A stretch of 64,000 nt of DNA from Acidiferrum sp963764675 (GCA_963764675.1 CAVXTQ010000012.1:225582-289581); one strand, 5' to 3'; positions 9,870 through 20,300 are shown, numbered from the stretch's first letter. The notes: generated from the sequence alone by a model not told the origin. A program made the numbers and translations.

Positions 9870-10550
9870 ATGCGAAAAGTGCTGATTGTGGAAGACGATG
9901 AAGCGCTGCGCCGCCTGATGCGCCTGGAGCTTTGCGACGGCTACGACGTCATTGATTCGGGGGAGCCGGAGCAGGGCCTGGCGCTCGCCCTCGAACACCG
10001 TCCCGACGCCATCTTGCTCGATCTGCGAATGTCGAAATATTCCGGGTATGAGCTGCTGCAGATGTTTACGTCCTTCAGCGGCACGCAGATGATCCCTGTA
10101 ATTATCGTGAGCGGTGAGGCCGGCGGACAAACCAAAGAGCATTGCAAGCAGCTCGGCGCTGCCGGCTATTTCGAGAAGCCCATTGATTTCGAACTACTGC
10201 GAGCATTCCTTGGCCAAGTCGCCAAAACGCGTAAGTACACCCCTCGGACCGAAGTGCGCGTGCGGTTGCGGGTTGCTTTGAGGCTGCGAGGTACAGACAG
10301 TCAGGGAAAGGACTTCGAAGCGGTCGCGACGACGGAGAACGTGAGTCTGAGTGGGTTCCTGTGCGGCTGTGCGGCCGAACTCGCCATTCATTCCATCGTG
10401 AATGTTTACATTGTCGATCCCCAGACGACGATGCACAGGGAACACCAGGTCGGGAAGGCGAAGATTGTTCATGCGGATTCGAAGGATATGCCCATTCGCC
10501 ACTATGGATGCCGCTTCACCGAGAAGATAGGACCTTGGGTACTGCAGTAG
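9870..10550 (+). CDS. Response regulator with PilZ output domain
   Basis: 226 residues. The receiver domain (1-115) has the acidic pair Glu8-Asp9-Asp10, phospho-acceptor Asp51 in ILLDLRM and Lys102 in FEKP. The C-terminal half (about 125-226) looks like PilZ: an arginine-rich strand (VRVRLRVALRLRG) followed by NVSLSGF (156-162), matching the (D/N)xSxxG c-di-GMP-binding signature; the first RxxxR part is present but not textbook. The start lies 3 bp after the histidine kinase stop, so the genes form an operon. It likely couples the kinase to c-di-GMP-dependent surface behaviour. Confidence 0.82.
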   Translation: MRKVLIVEDDEALRRLMRLELCDGYDVIDSGEPEQGLALALEHRPDAILLDLRMSKYSGYELLQMFTSFSGTQMIPVIIVSGEAGGQTKEHCKQLGAAGYFEKPIDFELLRAFLGQVAKTRKYTPRTEVRVRLRVALRLRGTDSQGKDFEAVATTENVSLSGFLCGCAAELAIHSIVNVYIVDPQTTMHREHQVGKAKIVHADSKDMPIRHYGCRFTEKIGPWVLQ

Positions 10551-10570
10551 GGAGCGGGTCGGACGCCTTT

Positions 10571-11755
10571 ATGACCGAGATTGGCCAAGTCCTTCCCACA
10601 GAAGCCGTCGGCCGTCTCGCCGAGATTTCACCGGATCGTCAACCTGCTGCGCGCGTTCTTGCCGTTGATGACGATTTTCCTGCTTGCAAGCTTCTCGCCC
10701 TCATGCTGAGTCCACCCGCTTTTCACTGCGCCACCGCCACCAGCGGTGAGGAAGCCCTTTTGACTCTGGGGCGCGAGCGATTCAGTGCGGTCATTTCCGA
10801 CCTCGACATGCCCGGCATCGGCGGTATGGAACTCCTCGCCCAAGTTCGCCGCCGCTACCCTCACATGGCGTTCTTGGTCGCTACCGGCGTCGATGATGTG
10901 GAGGTGGGTGTGCAAGCGATGCGTTGCGGTGCGGACGACTATCTCGTTAAACCTCTCCGGGAAAGTGCGGTCTTGGCAAGCCTCGAGCGCGCGCTTCACA
11001 AGCGGCAACTCGAACAACAGGTCGAAAACTACCGCCAACACCTCGAAGAAATGGTTGCGGAACGTACCGGGCAACTGCAAGCCGCACTCCAGCAGATCGA
11101 GCGCAGTTATGAAGACACCTTGCAAGCGCTTGGGGCGGCGATCGATCTCCGCGACAATGAGACAGCGGGCCACTCACAGCGTGTCTGTCACTACTCCCTC
11201 GAGATTGCCCGAGCGATAGGTTGGTCGGAAAAACAGCTAGGAAGTCTAGCGAGAGGAGCTTATCTGCACGATATCGGAAAGCTCGGAGTCCCTGACGGCA
11301 TTCTGCTCAAGCCGGGACCTCTCACCACAGAAGAGTGGAAGCTTATGCAGCAGCACGTCCAGATCGGATTCGACCTTTTGAAGGGCATCCCCTTTCTCGC
11401 CGACGCGGCCGAAATCGTGCTCACCCATCACGAGCGCTGCGACGGAAAGGGCTATCCGCGTGGACTCAAGGGAGAAGAGATTCTTCTCGGCGCACGAATC
11501 TTCGCCGTTGCAGATACTCTCGATGCCATGACCTCCGACAGACCCTATCGGCCTGCCTCTTCGTTCCAGGCAGCACGCGAGACGATCCGCCACCTTGCAG
11601 GTCAGCTCGATCCAGAAGTGGTAAGCGTGTTCCTTAGTATTCCCGAAGAGACTTGGCCTACAATCGCGTGGAACCAGCGGCAAATTGCAGCGCTCTCTCC
11701 CGAGTTACATAGGAGCAGTGCCATTCTTCGCCTTGGTCTCGGAAAACCCTCCTGA
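10571..11755 (+). CDS. Response regulator with HD-GYP c-di-GMP phosphodiesterase domain
   Basis: 394 residues. The receiver domain (about 28-140) has Asp77 in ISDLDMPG and Lys127 in LVKPL. A coiled coil (about 140-182) leads to an HD-GYP domain with HD at 233-234 (AYLHDIGKLG) and HHERCDGKGYP (286-296), the residues expected for an active enzyme that breaks down c-di-GMP. It follows the REC-PilZ gene by 20 bp on the same strand. Start is the first ATG after the previous stop; the ribosome-binding site is weak. The set kinase, c-di-GMP receptor and c-di-GMP degrader makes a self-contained pathway. Confidence 0.9.
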   Translation: MTEIGQVLPTEAVGRLAEISPDRQPAARVLAVDDDFPACKLLALMLSPPAFHCATATSGEEALLTLGRERFSAVISDLDMPGIGGMELLAQVRRRYPHMAFLVATGVDDVEVGVQAMRCGADDYLVKPLRESAVLASLERALHKRQLEQQVENYRQHLEEMVAERTGQLQAALQQIERSYEDTLQALGAAIDLRDNETAGHSQRVCHYSLEIARAIGWSEKQLGSLARGAYLHDIGKLGVPDGILLKPGPLTTEEWKLMQQHVQIGFDLLKGIPFLADAAEIVLTHHERCDGKGYPRGLKGEEILLGARIFAVADTLDAMTSDRPYRPASSFQAARETIRHLAGQLDPEVVSVFLSIPEETWPTIAWNQRQIAALSPELHRSSAILRLGLGKPS

Positions 11756-12114
11756 CGAGTCTCACTGGCTAAGTCCTTGGCTCGATATCGGTCTCATTTA
11801 GTAAGCGAAAACTTCTCATCGAGTTCACGAAGAACGACGAAGGTCTGGAGAAGACTTCCGGCACAATTGGGCACAATCGCCCACGTCTCAGCGACGACTT
11901 CGCGTGCTCCGTTTTGGCAGCGATGAGGAAAGTAGAGCATCACGTCGCGGCTTTGTCGCTCTACTTCATGTTTTGCAACTTCTGCCGCGTCCACCAGACG
12001 CCTGCGTGTTACTCCTTCTGCTGAGTCCGAAGGCGCCGACCATGCTAACTATTTTAGGTTGTCCATTGCGGCGTAAAAGAGTAGAGTCCCACCAATTCTA
12101 AGGAGAATCCTCCC
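11756..12114. other. Intergenic region before the kinase-like secreted protein
   Basis: About 360 bases with no supportable gene. It ends with AAGGAG before the next start. A minus-strand frame (11794-11994) has no family features. Confidence 0.5.
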
Positions 12115-12936
12115 ATGAACCTACTCGGTCTGCGTCGGCGTTTGTTTCTTGCCGCGGTGGTGTGTCTCACTTGCGGACTGTTCGCGGTTGCCGGGGACGA
12201 GCCAAACCTAACCAAGGAGCAGATCAAGCAGTTCCTTCTCACCGCCAAGGTGGTGAACAGTCACCAGTCCAAGAAAGGCGTCACCAACACCTCGCGCCTT
12301 ACGCTGTCCGACGGAACGATCACCCACGACGCCTCTTTCCAACCTATTGATGAACACAAACCCCAGATGAAGCTTTCCAGCGGCGCCATCGAAGTGAACT
12401 TCGTGGACTCCTACAAGTACAACATCGCCGCCTATGAACTGGCTGAGTTGGTTGGAATGGACGACATTGTGCCGGTATACGTCGAACGCAAATGGGAAGG
12501 CCACGTAGGCTCGCTCAGTTGGTGGTTGCCGGTGAAGATGGATGAGGTGGAGCGCTACACGAAAAAAATAACTCCGCCGGATGCAGAGGCCTGGAACAAT
12601 CAGATGTACAAGATCCGGGTCTTCGATCAATTGGTCTCCGATGCCGACCCCAACCTAACCAACGTGCTAATCGGTGAGAATTGGCAGATTTGGAGGATTG
12701 ATTTCAGCCGCTCGTTTCGCCTCAACAAGGAACCCAAAGAACCCAAAGACTTGGTGCGCTGTGACCGGCAATTGTTGGAGAAACTAAAGGCGCTGGACGA
12801 GAACACGCTAAGAGAAAAAACCAGCCACTATCTCACCAAGGATGAAGTGAAGGCGGTGATGGCGCGGCGCGACAAGATCGTGGTACGGTTCCAGAAACTG
12901 GTCGGTGAAAAAGGTGAGAACGAAGTGCTCTACTGA
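12115..12936 (+). CDS. Secreted protein with atypical (PI3K/HipA-like) kinase signature
   Basis: 273 residues with a signal peptide (1-26). The middle part has the look of an atypical kinase C-lobe: NIAAYELAELVG (103-114), then MYKIRVFDQLVSDADPNLTN (164-183) and IWRIDFSRSFRL (192-203). This resembles the D-x-x-N...N catalytic loop and ID(F/H) metal-binding site of PI3K/HipA/Fam20-like folds. Asp178, Asn183 and Asp196 would be the key residues. In relatives I recall, the loop reads DRN; here it is DPN, and the N-lobe position where a Lys would be expected (HDASFQPID) has Gln. It could therefore be inactive. A strong AAGGAG precedes the ATG. Assignment is from pattern recognition only. Confidence 0.5.
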   Translation: MNLLGLRRRLFLAAVVCLTCGLFAVAGDEPNLTKEQIKQFLLTAKVVNSHQSKKGVTNTSRLTLSDGTITHDASFQPIDEHKPQMKLSSGAIEVNFVDSYKYNIAAYELAELVGMDDIVPVYVERKWEGHVGSLSWWLPVKMDEVERYTKKITPPDAEAWNNQMYKIRVFDQLVSDADPNLTNVLIGENWQIWRIDFSRSFRLNKEPKEPKDLVRCDRQLLEKLKALDENTLREKTSHYLTKDEVKAVMARRDKIVVRFQKLVGEKGENEVLY

Positions 12937-13140
12937 ATCATTTAACCGCCAAACTAAACTGCGCCGCTCGACGGGCGGTGGCTCTTTCGGGCATCAGGGT
13001 CTGGCGGGGCAACCAGTATGAGAGATGCAGCGGAGACGTTGCCCAAGTTTTGAAAGCTTGCTGTTTTCGGTCCCCTGGGTCTAGTGTTCTTGCTACGCAT
13101 CATGTCTTTGCCGGTAATCCCGGTGATAAGGAGAAGGAAA

Positions 13141-13509
13141 ATGCTGAAGAAGCAACTCATTCTGCTGTTCGCGTTGGTACTTGCCCTTCCGCTGGCGACA
13201 GCGGTGTTCGCGCAACAGGCTCCTGCCAAGCCGAAGGACGTGCGCTGGGAAGGTAGAGTTGTAAGAATCAGCACCGACCAGTCTTCTTTGACTCTTCGTA
13301 AGACGGGCGGGAATGTGACGAAGACCTGTGTGTACGACGGCTCGACGAAATGGGTCAGTCAGTTTCACGCCGACAAGAAGGTCAACGAGATTGACTCCAG
13401 CCAGGTTAAAGAAGGGGACTACGCAATTTGCGAGGGCGCCCCGGGGGACGGCGGCGTAATCCACGCGACTCTCATCTCTAAGCGGCTATCGCACTCCCCC
13501 ACCCAGTAG
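13141..13509 (+). CDS. Small secreted beta-rich hypothetical protein
   Basis: 122 residues with a clear signal peptide (1-24, ending in AVFAQQ). The mature part (VRWEGRVVRISTDQSSLTLRK and CVYDGSTKW) suggests a small beta-barrel of the DUF5666-like kind, possibly an OB-like fold. Start is the ATG after AAGGAGA; an upstream in-frame start would add a poor leader. No function can be assigned. Confidence 0.6.
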   Translation: MLKKQLILLFALVLALPLATAVFAQQAPAKPKDVRWEGRVVRISTDQSSLTLRKTGGNVTKTCVYDGSTKWVSQFHADKKVNEIDSSQVKEGDYAICEGAPGDGGVIHATLISKRLSHSPTQ

Positions 13510-13584
13510 ACGAGTTCGGATCTTATATCGCAACTTGGAACGCCCCGACTCTCTTGTAAGCACAGGATTCACTTAGAAACTAGC

Positions 13585-13608
13585 CCGTCCGGCCGGGTTG
13601 CCGGACGG
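13585..13608 (+). terminator. Stem-loop after the small secreted protein
   Basis: A perfect 9-bp stem (CCGTCCGGC and GCCGGACGG around a 6-base loop) lies 75 bp after the stop. The following TTCTC is a poor T tract, so it may be a weak or factor-assisted terminator. The rest of the gap to 13828 shows nothing recognisable. Confidence 0.45.
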
Positions 13609-13828
13609 TTCTCAGGGCTAATGGCGGACGAGCGTGTCAGCCGGATTGTCCGGGCTGCATTGCAAACAAACAAGTTGTTTGGAATAAATCGTCGCTGACT
13701 ATCCAATGATGTCAACCTCGACAGCGTCGGCGGGCTTTGCGTGACACCGGCGTCACAACTCTGAGCACAGAAATATTTCGCCTTCGTATACTTGCCTTGG
13801 ATTCTTTCAGAATGGGCATGCCGGGGTG

Positions 13829-14914
13829 TTACTGCGGCAACCCCACTCTCCGCACCAGTTCAGCAAACCGTGGGTCGGAACGTAGGGAATCGAGTGTGAA
13901 GTCAGTCTTCAAACCCATTAGACCTTGATCGTGTTCTTGAAACGCGGTGTTGAGCCACTGGAAAGCCTGATCTTTTTCTCCCAAGTCGGCATAGGCTTCA
14001 GCGATATTGTAGGTAACCGAAGCGCCTGCCTTGCGTTGATCTTTCATGGTTTCGATGCTTTTGCTGAGAGCTTCCTTCCAACCCCCCGAACGAAATCCTT
14101 GTTCCAGGGCCGCGGCGTAATCAGAATCGCTTCGCTCGCCGGAAAGCTTGCCATAGGCCTTCCATTCTTCAATGACCTGCCGGTACATCTTCTTTCCCCA
14201 ATACGCATTGGCTAAACACTCGTGCGCCACCGCGAATGTCGGGTTCTCATTGGCCAACTTCTTGCACACGGCAATGGCCTCGTCGTACTGTCGTGCAAAG
14301 GTGTGATCGGCTCCGAGGTCACGCCTGATCACCAGTGACCGCGGATCGAGCTGACAGGCACGATTGATTTCAGCAAGTCCTTCCCGCTCCCTGCCCCCGA
14401 GCATCACCAAACTCTCCGCGTACCACTGGTGCGCAGTAGCGTCGTTCGGGTCGAGTTCTATCGCCTTCTTGAACTCCGCCTCTCCTCCCGCAAAATCCCA
14501 TTCGTACCCCATCTTGTTGCTGCCCAGAACGGCGTGCGGACGCGCCAAGGTTGCTTCCAACTCCAAGGCCTTGCGGGCCGCGGCATTCGACTTCGGGATG
14601 TCTTCGCTGGGACTGCCACCATAGTCAGGCATTAGGGAGTAGGTATCGGCCAGCCCTGCATACGCCAAAGCGTAACCGGGGTCTTTGGCGATGGCTTGAT
14701 TGAAATAGGAGACTGCGGTCTCAAGGTCCGAGAGGGTTCGCTTGTTCCAAAAGGAGCGCCCCTTCAAGTACAACGCATAGGCTTCTGGGTTTTGCGTGCC
14801 TTGTTTGCCGGCCTGCTGCTTCTCTGAAGTGCTGAGTTGTTGGCCGTTCGGGTCAGCGGCGTGGAGGGTGCTGGCAGAGATGCACAGCGCAACAAGGCAG
14901 GTGAAGTAGCGCAT
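13829..14914 (-). CDS. Secreted tetratricopeptide-repeat protein
   Basis: 361 residues with a signal peptide (MRYFTCLVALCISASTLHA). The rest is tandem TPR helices, for example AYALYLKGRSFWNKRT, YALAYAGLADTY, AEFKKAIELDPNDATAHQWY and AAALEQGFRSGGWKEAL. The series resembles the TPR part of large acidobacterial adenylate-cyclase/winged-helix-TPR proteins, here without the DNA-binding part and exported instead. The start is the ATG after AGAGGAC. It probably acts as a periplasmic protein-interaction scaffold. It is transcribed in the same direction as rnpB and, before island insertion, would have been the next gene after rnpB. Confidence 0.8.
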   Translation of the reverse strand: MRYFTCLVALCISASTLHAADPNGQQLSTSEKQQAGKQGTQNPEAYALYLKGRSFWNKRTLSDLETAVSYFNQAIAKDPGYALAYAGLADTYSLMPDYGGSPSEDIPKSNAAARKALELEATLARPHAVLGSNKMGYEWDFAGGEAEFKKAIELDPNDATAHQWYAESLVMLGGREREGLAEINRACQLDPRSLVIRRDLGADHTFARQYDEAIAVCKKLANENPTFAVAHECLANAYWGKKMYRQVIEEWKAYGKLSGERSDSDYAAALEQGFRSGGWKEALSKSIETMKDQRKAGASVTYNIAEAYADLGEKDQAFQWLNTAFQEHDQGLMGLKTDFTLDSLRSDPRFAELVRRVGLPQ

Positions 14915-15332
14915 GTTTTGTCCTCTGTGAATGAGCGGCGACCGCAAGCCGGTCGGCCCGCATTCTACTCCAAGCCTGCGGGACCTCAAGGCGGAGACTG
15001 GCGCAATCCTAGGTTCCACCGTCAATCAAGTAAACGTGTGGGAGGAAATAACCACATCGCTTCGGCGAGACGCTTTCGGCGGCGAGGACATTCCGACACA
15101 CCGGCGCCACAATCGTTGAGGTAGGGTTCGTAAGCTACTGGAAAAAACGGCGGGCGAGCCTGTAAGCCGGATTCTCCGGACAGTTCCCTGTTTTCACCAA
15201 GTTACGCGGAATCAACAAGTCCGCCTTGTCAGCAGTGTCAGCAATGGCACCGAGACACGATTCGTTGCACAGTTTTTGCACGATCGTCGTGGCCCCAGCG
15301 TAGTGAGGGTATGTCGTGAGCCCGGCTCCAAG
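14915..15332. other. Left island junction region
   Basis: About 420 bases with no gene. They contain the TPR gene promoter side, the T6 run (minus strand, 15142-15147) and the 27-bp rnpB fragment at 15149-15175. Confidence 0.6.
15149..15175. repeat. Left attachment-site repeat (fragment of rnpB 3' end)
   Basis: 27 bp identical, in the same orientation, to 36990-37016, which is the 3' end of rnpB. Sequence similarity stops at both edges of the 27 bp. On the minus strand the repeat is followed by GTTTTTTCC, which looks like the original transcription stop of rnpB. Confidence 0.85.
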
Positions 15333-16020
15333 ATGAAGTCGACAGAGCCGAGAAGGCTGTCTGGTGCCAGCGAGTTGATCAACATCGCTGCGAAGGCCGG
15401 AAAGCTAGCCTATCAAGCCTCGCGTGAACCGGAGGAATACATAATGGCTGGGCGAATGAATAGACTGGCACAGTTTCAATTTTCGGATTTGACGGAACGA
15501 GAAGTCACCGACTTCGCTGAAGCGCATGTTGTTCTTGCGACGGCGGGCAACGATCCTCTTGCCGATTGCCCGGGAGGTTTCCTGTTGCTCCAGATCGCCA
15601 TCGCGCAGGTATCTTACCGACTCTGGGAAGTATTTCGAAGGTCATCCAATTCTATTCCGCGACGTGGAACTTAGCCTGGCCCAGACGATCAAGACGATAG
15701 AAGACGCAATCACGACGTTTAACGAATACCTGAATAGCAGGGCTGATCTTTTCAGACAAGAATGGGACAGGGAAGAACGGGAAGGCGAGGAAGACCGGAG
15801 AGCCTCGCTCATGTCCCCAGTACTAGGTGAGCGAGAAGGCCATCTCGTCCTCAGCATCGAAGCCATTCAGTACCGAGTCAACTATTTCGTTGATGAGATT
15901 ACAGATGAGTGGCTGAAAAACGCCAAGCATAAAGCTGTCGCGGACATTCTGCAGGAAACCCAAGAACATGAAGCGTATGTCTGGCAATCCTTCCGGGAGC
16001 GGGTTGAGGTAAAAGCGTGA
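15333..16020 (+). CDS. Hypothetical protein, apparent frameshift
   Basis: First gene inside the left island edge. The frame starting MKSTEPRR runs to about 15630 and continues in another frame (FEGHPILFRDVELSLAQT) to the stop at 16020, giving about 228 residues. It is polar and helical with acidic stretches (QEWDREEREGEED), possibly coiled coil, and has no signal peptide. No family recognised. One indel near 15630 restores a single reading frame. The ribosome-binding site of the chosen start is weak. Confidence 0.45.
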
Positions 16021-16117
16021 CTATCGGTTTCGTCTTTTTGGAGATTTTGCTGGCCCTTAAGAGCCCGCCCGGGGTAATCCTCCTTTCCGCCATGATCTCT
16101 CGCTAAGAGTACCTTGT

Positions 16118-16387
16118 GTGCGGTGGCCCGTTAATCCTGGCGGCCCGCTTTGTCTGCAGAAGCGGGCTGTTGGCGATGTGGTTCGGCACATTTTATCGGA
16201 GGAGAAGCGTTATATTGACAGGCTCTCGAATCGGCCCCTGACCGATACGGCTGCGATTCCGAACGGCAGCGTCGAAGCACTCTTTGAATTCGGCCTGCAA
16301 AGTCACGCGGATTTGATGGGATTCGTGAGGGTGTTACCGAACCGGAGTTTTTGCACACACCACGTAGCCATTGACAGAGTGTTCTAG
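16118..16387 (+). pseudogene. Fragment resembling a DinB/YfiT-like four-helix protein
   Basis: The 89-residue frame contains VVRHILSEEKRYIDRLSNRP and ALFEFGLQSHADL, which resemble the second and third helices of DinB-superfamily proteins. The N-terminal helix is absent or unrelated, and the tail after residue ~70 looks random. It is probably a remnant. It ends against the 3' end of the Crp-type gene on the other strand. Confidence 0.3.
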
Positions 16388-17064
16388 CCCTCCAGCAGCT
16401 TTTCTAGGTCGGCCTTGTTCATGATGAACACACTGGAACCGTGAACTTCGATCAAGCCTTCGCGCTTCAACTGTGCGAAGACCCGTGAGACCGTCTCGCG
16501 AGAAGCGCCGATCATCTCTCCAATTTCATAGTGCCTCAGAGTAAGAGTGACCCGCAGATGTCCATTGTCGTGAGCCGGCGTGGCAGGCAGATCCAGCAAG
16601 AAGCGAGCCAGCTTTTCCGGCGCGGAGCTCGAGAAACCCAAGTAGCGGACCTCAAGAAGCGTCGCGTAATATGCCTTGCTGAGAATCTCCGCCATTCGTA
16701 CGGCGGCCTCTCCATGCTCCCGCAGGAAATGCAGAAAAGGTTCTCGCGGGATGAAACGGGCTTGAAGGGGCTCCAGAGCCTCGGCCGTGAGTTCGTATGC
16801 CTTGCCCGAAAGTGTTCCAGCTAGCCCTATCACCTCGCCGGCTTCCGCAATGCGGACAATGATCGCCTTACCGTTCGCCGAAGTTGTCGAAAGCTTGACT
16901 CGGCCATTGCAGAGAACGAACACACCACGAGGTCTCTGACCTTCGACAAAAAAGATCGCATCCTTCGGATAGCTCGCGGATGAAGAGATCGCATCGAGCG
17001 CGGCAACCACTGGCTGCGGAAGGTCACAAAAAGTACGCTCCTTTATGTTCGTGCCCTGCTCCAT
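16384..17064 (-). CDS. Crp/Fnr family transcription regulator
   Basis: 226 residues. A cyclic-nucleotide-binding-type beta-roll (about 15-125; FVEGQRPRGVFVLCNGRVKL) is followed by a dimerisation helix and a winged helix-turn-helix (about 170-200; EIGEMIGASRETVSRVFAQL). The N-terminal cysteine cluster that binds the Fe-S centre of FNR is absent, so it is not a classical oxygen sensor. The start is the ATG after AGAGGAAGG; a longer start at 17109 is possible. It lies 260 bp downstream of the pyruvate:ferredoxin oxidoreductase gene on the same strand and may regulate it (inference from position). Confidence 0.88.
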   Translation of the reverse strand: MEQGTNIKERTFCDLPQPVVAALDAISSSASYPKDAIFFVEGQRPRGVFVLCNGRVKLSTTSANGKAIIVRIAEAGEVIGLAGTLSGKAYELTAEALEPLQARFIPREPFLHFLREHGEAAVRMAEILSKAYYATLLEVRYLGFSSSAPEKLARFLLDLPATPAHDNGHLRVTLTLRHYEIGEMIGASRETVSRVFAQLKREGLIEVHGSSVFIMNKADLEKLLEG

Positions 17065-17323
17065 GATCCGCGCCTTCCTCTTGCGGATGACCCTCACTCG
17101 GTTGACCATGAACGCACCTCGCGGGAAGCCGTCCTTTCTTGGCTCCCGTACCATTTATAGCCAAATGGTTAAAGGCGCGAAGTGAGAGACTTTACGGCGA
17201 CATGTGACACGCGTCACAACTAGCTCCGATCGCAATGAGAGAAGACCGGACACGCACTTATCATGGAAGCCGGATTGCCGGCCATTGGGACCTTACAAAC
17301 AGCCTGGCGGAAACAGCCGGTGG

Positions 17324-20300
17324 TTATTCCGTCTTTGCGATGCCGGATGCCGAGCGCCACGGGCTCAGGGTATAGGAGCTAAGAACCCTCAGGTAGTTGG
17401 CCCGATCGAAGGCAGACGGATTGGGTACCGAGCGCCGGCTCATGCTTCCTCGCATCTGCCCGACCGACTCGTATTCATGCTCTTCCATCCATCGGGTCAT
17501 CTCGTGCAAGACCACGTTGGCGTGCCTGATGCCGTTTTGGAAGAACGCCGAAGTCATCATGGCCACATGCGCACCAGCCATCATAGCTTTGAGGATATCG
17601 CGACCCGTATGGACGCCACCAGTGACCGCCATATTCGCGCACACGTTGCCATAAAGGATCGCCACCCAATGCAGCCGCAGACGCAATTCCGGCGACTGGC
17701 TTAGCGTGAGGCTTGGGACGATTTCCAGCACATCGATGTCGATGTCCGGCTGGTAAAAGCGATTGAAAAGCACAAGTCCGTCGGCGCCAGCGCCATCCAA
17801 CTGCTTGCCCACGTTGGCCATTGCCGTAAAGAAGGGAGAAATCTTTACGGCTACTGGAATGGCGATGTTTTGCTTGACCTGTCTCACCAACTCGCAATAG
17901 TCCTCTTCCACTCGGGAACTCTGATGACGGGCGTCCGTGACAATATCGTAGATGTTCAGTTCCAGCGCTGCGGCTCCTGCTTGTTCGATCAGCTTGGCAT
18001 AGCGAGTCCATCCGCCCACAGAGACCCCATTTAAGCTGCCGATCACCGGTATGGAGACGCTCTGCTTGGCCTTGTGGATTAATTCGAGGTAGGCATCGGG
18101 CCCCAGATTGTAATTGTGCAAGTTCGGAAAATAGTTCAGCGACTCTGGAGTGCTTTCCGCGCCGCGGGAAAGGTCAGCGTGAACAGCGTAGCTCTCCAAC
18201 TCGAGCTGTTCTTCAAACAAAGACGGCAGCACGACCGCTCCGACCCCGTTGTCCTCGAAACGCCGGATGTTTTCGATGGAATCAGACAGCGGGGAGGCCG
18301 ATGCGACAAGGGGTGAACGCAGTGGGAGACCCAGGTAGGTGGTGGTAATGTCCGTCACTTGGTTTCTCCCTCTTGTGACTTTTCTTGAGCGGAAGCAACC
18401 GGCTCCGGGCTGGGCATGGCTTGGCGTCTCGGTCGTCTCCGCATGGTTGGAATAAACCTTCCATTGGCGATGAACATCACCCTGCGCGAGTGCCAGCAGT
18501 TCACGCGCTACCTCCGGATCGCTACGCACCAGCGTGGAATAACGGGCCTCTTGGTAGGCATATTTCTGGAACGGTATCGAGGGCGCCCGGGAATCCAGCT
18601 GAAATGGATTTTTCCCTTGAAGGCGTAGCGCGGGGTCATACCGCATCAGGGGCCAATAGCCGGACAGCACGGCGGCTTTTTGTTGTTCCATTCCGAAAGT
18701 CATGTCGTATCCATGAGCGATGCAATGGCTGTATGCGATGATGAGCGAAGGCCCATCGTAAGCCTCTGCTTCGATGAAAGCCTTGACCGTCTGGGTGTCG
18801 TTCCCACCCATCGCGACCCGCGCCACATAGACGGACCCGTAGCTAATGGCTTCCAAGGCCAGGTCTTTCTTGACGGTGCGCTTGCCTCCGGTGGCGAATT
18901 TCGCAACCGCCGCTCGAGGCGTTGCTTTGGACGCTTGGCCGCCGGTGTTCGAGTAGACCTCCGTGTCGAGGACGAGGACGTTCACGTTGGCGCCGGAGCC
19001 CAGAACGTGGTCGAGCCCGCCCGCGCCAATGTCATAGGCCCATCCATCGCCGCCAACCAGCCACACACTTTTGGGAACAAGTGACTCCGCGAGGGCGAGC
19101 AAGTCTCGCGCGTCCGGCGAATCCAGCGAAGCGAGCTTTTGCTTCAACTCCCCGACACGTTCGCGCTGCGCTGCGATACCCGCTTCACTCGATTGATCCG
19201 CGGCCAGCAAAGCTTGAACCAACGCATCTCCGAGTAGAGAAACCTGGCGCGTCAGGAGAATTCTTGCGTATTCGGCTTGCTTATCGGCAGCCAACCGCAT
19301 ACCGAGTCCAAACTCCGCGTTGTCTTCAAACAAAGAGTTAGACCACGCCGGGCCGCGCCCTTGCCGGTTAGTCGTGTAGGGTGTCGTAGGCAGGTTGCCG
19401 CCGTAGATGGAGGAGCAGCCGGTTGCGTTGGCGATCAGCAGACGGTCCCCAAACAATTGCGTCAGCAGTTTGATGTAGGGCGTTTCGCCGCAGCCAGCGC
19501 ACGCTCCGGAGAATTCGAAGAGCGGCTCGAGGAGTTGCACATCCTTGACGTGAGCGTGGGCCAGGTGTTGGCGATCGAAATCGGGAAGTGCGGCAAAGAA
19601 ATCCCAATTGGAGGTCTCGGGTCTGCGCAGCGGCTCTTGAGGCGTCATGTTGATGGCTTTGTGCTTCGCTTCGCTCTTGCTCTTCACTGGGCAGACCTCG
19701 ACGCAAATCCGGCAACCGGTGCAGTCTTCGGGTGAGACCTGGAGCGTGTAGCGCAAACTTTCGAGCTCGCGCCAACGTGGTCTTGCCGATTTGAACGTTG
19801 AGGGAGCATCCGCAAGGCGACTGGAATCGTACACTTTCGCGCGGATGACGGCGTGCGGGCACACCATCACGCATTTTCCGCACTGGATGCACAGATCCTC
19901 GTCCCAAACAGGAATCTCCTGGGCGATGTTGCGTTTCTCCCATTTCGCGGTGCCGGTCAGAAACGTCCCATCGATGGGCATGGCGCTCACAGGGAGGGAA
20001 TCGCCTTGCCCGGCAATCATCGCGCCCAGCACGTTGCGGACGAACTGCGGCGCCTGGTGCGGTACCGGAGGCAAGATTGGCAAGCTACTCGACGCGTGCT
20101 CGGGAACGGATACGTGCTGAAGGTGGCCTAGCGCTTGATCGACGGCGGCAAAATTCTTCGCCACCACCGCCTCACCGCGCTTTCCGTACGTGTCGCGGAT
20201 GGCGTCCTTGATGGCCGCGATCGCTTCCTCACGCGGCAGAACGCCACTGATCGCGAAAAAACAGGTCTGCATGATGGTATTGATGCGGTTGCCTAAATTG

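Noticed and set aside
15149..15175. A second RNase P RNA gene
   Set aside because: Only the terminal 27 bp match; none of the conserved core (for example the GAGGAAAGTCCGGAC region) is nearby. It is a scar.
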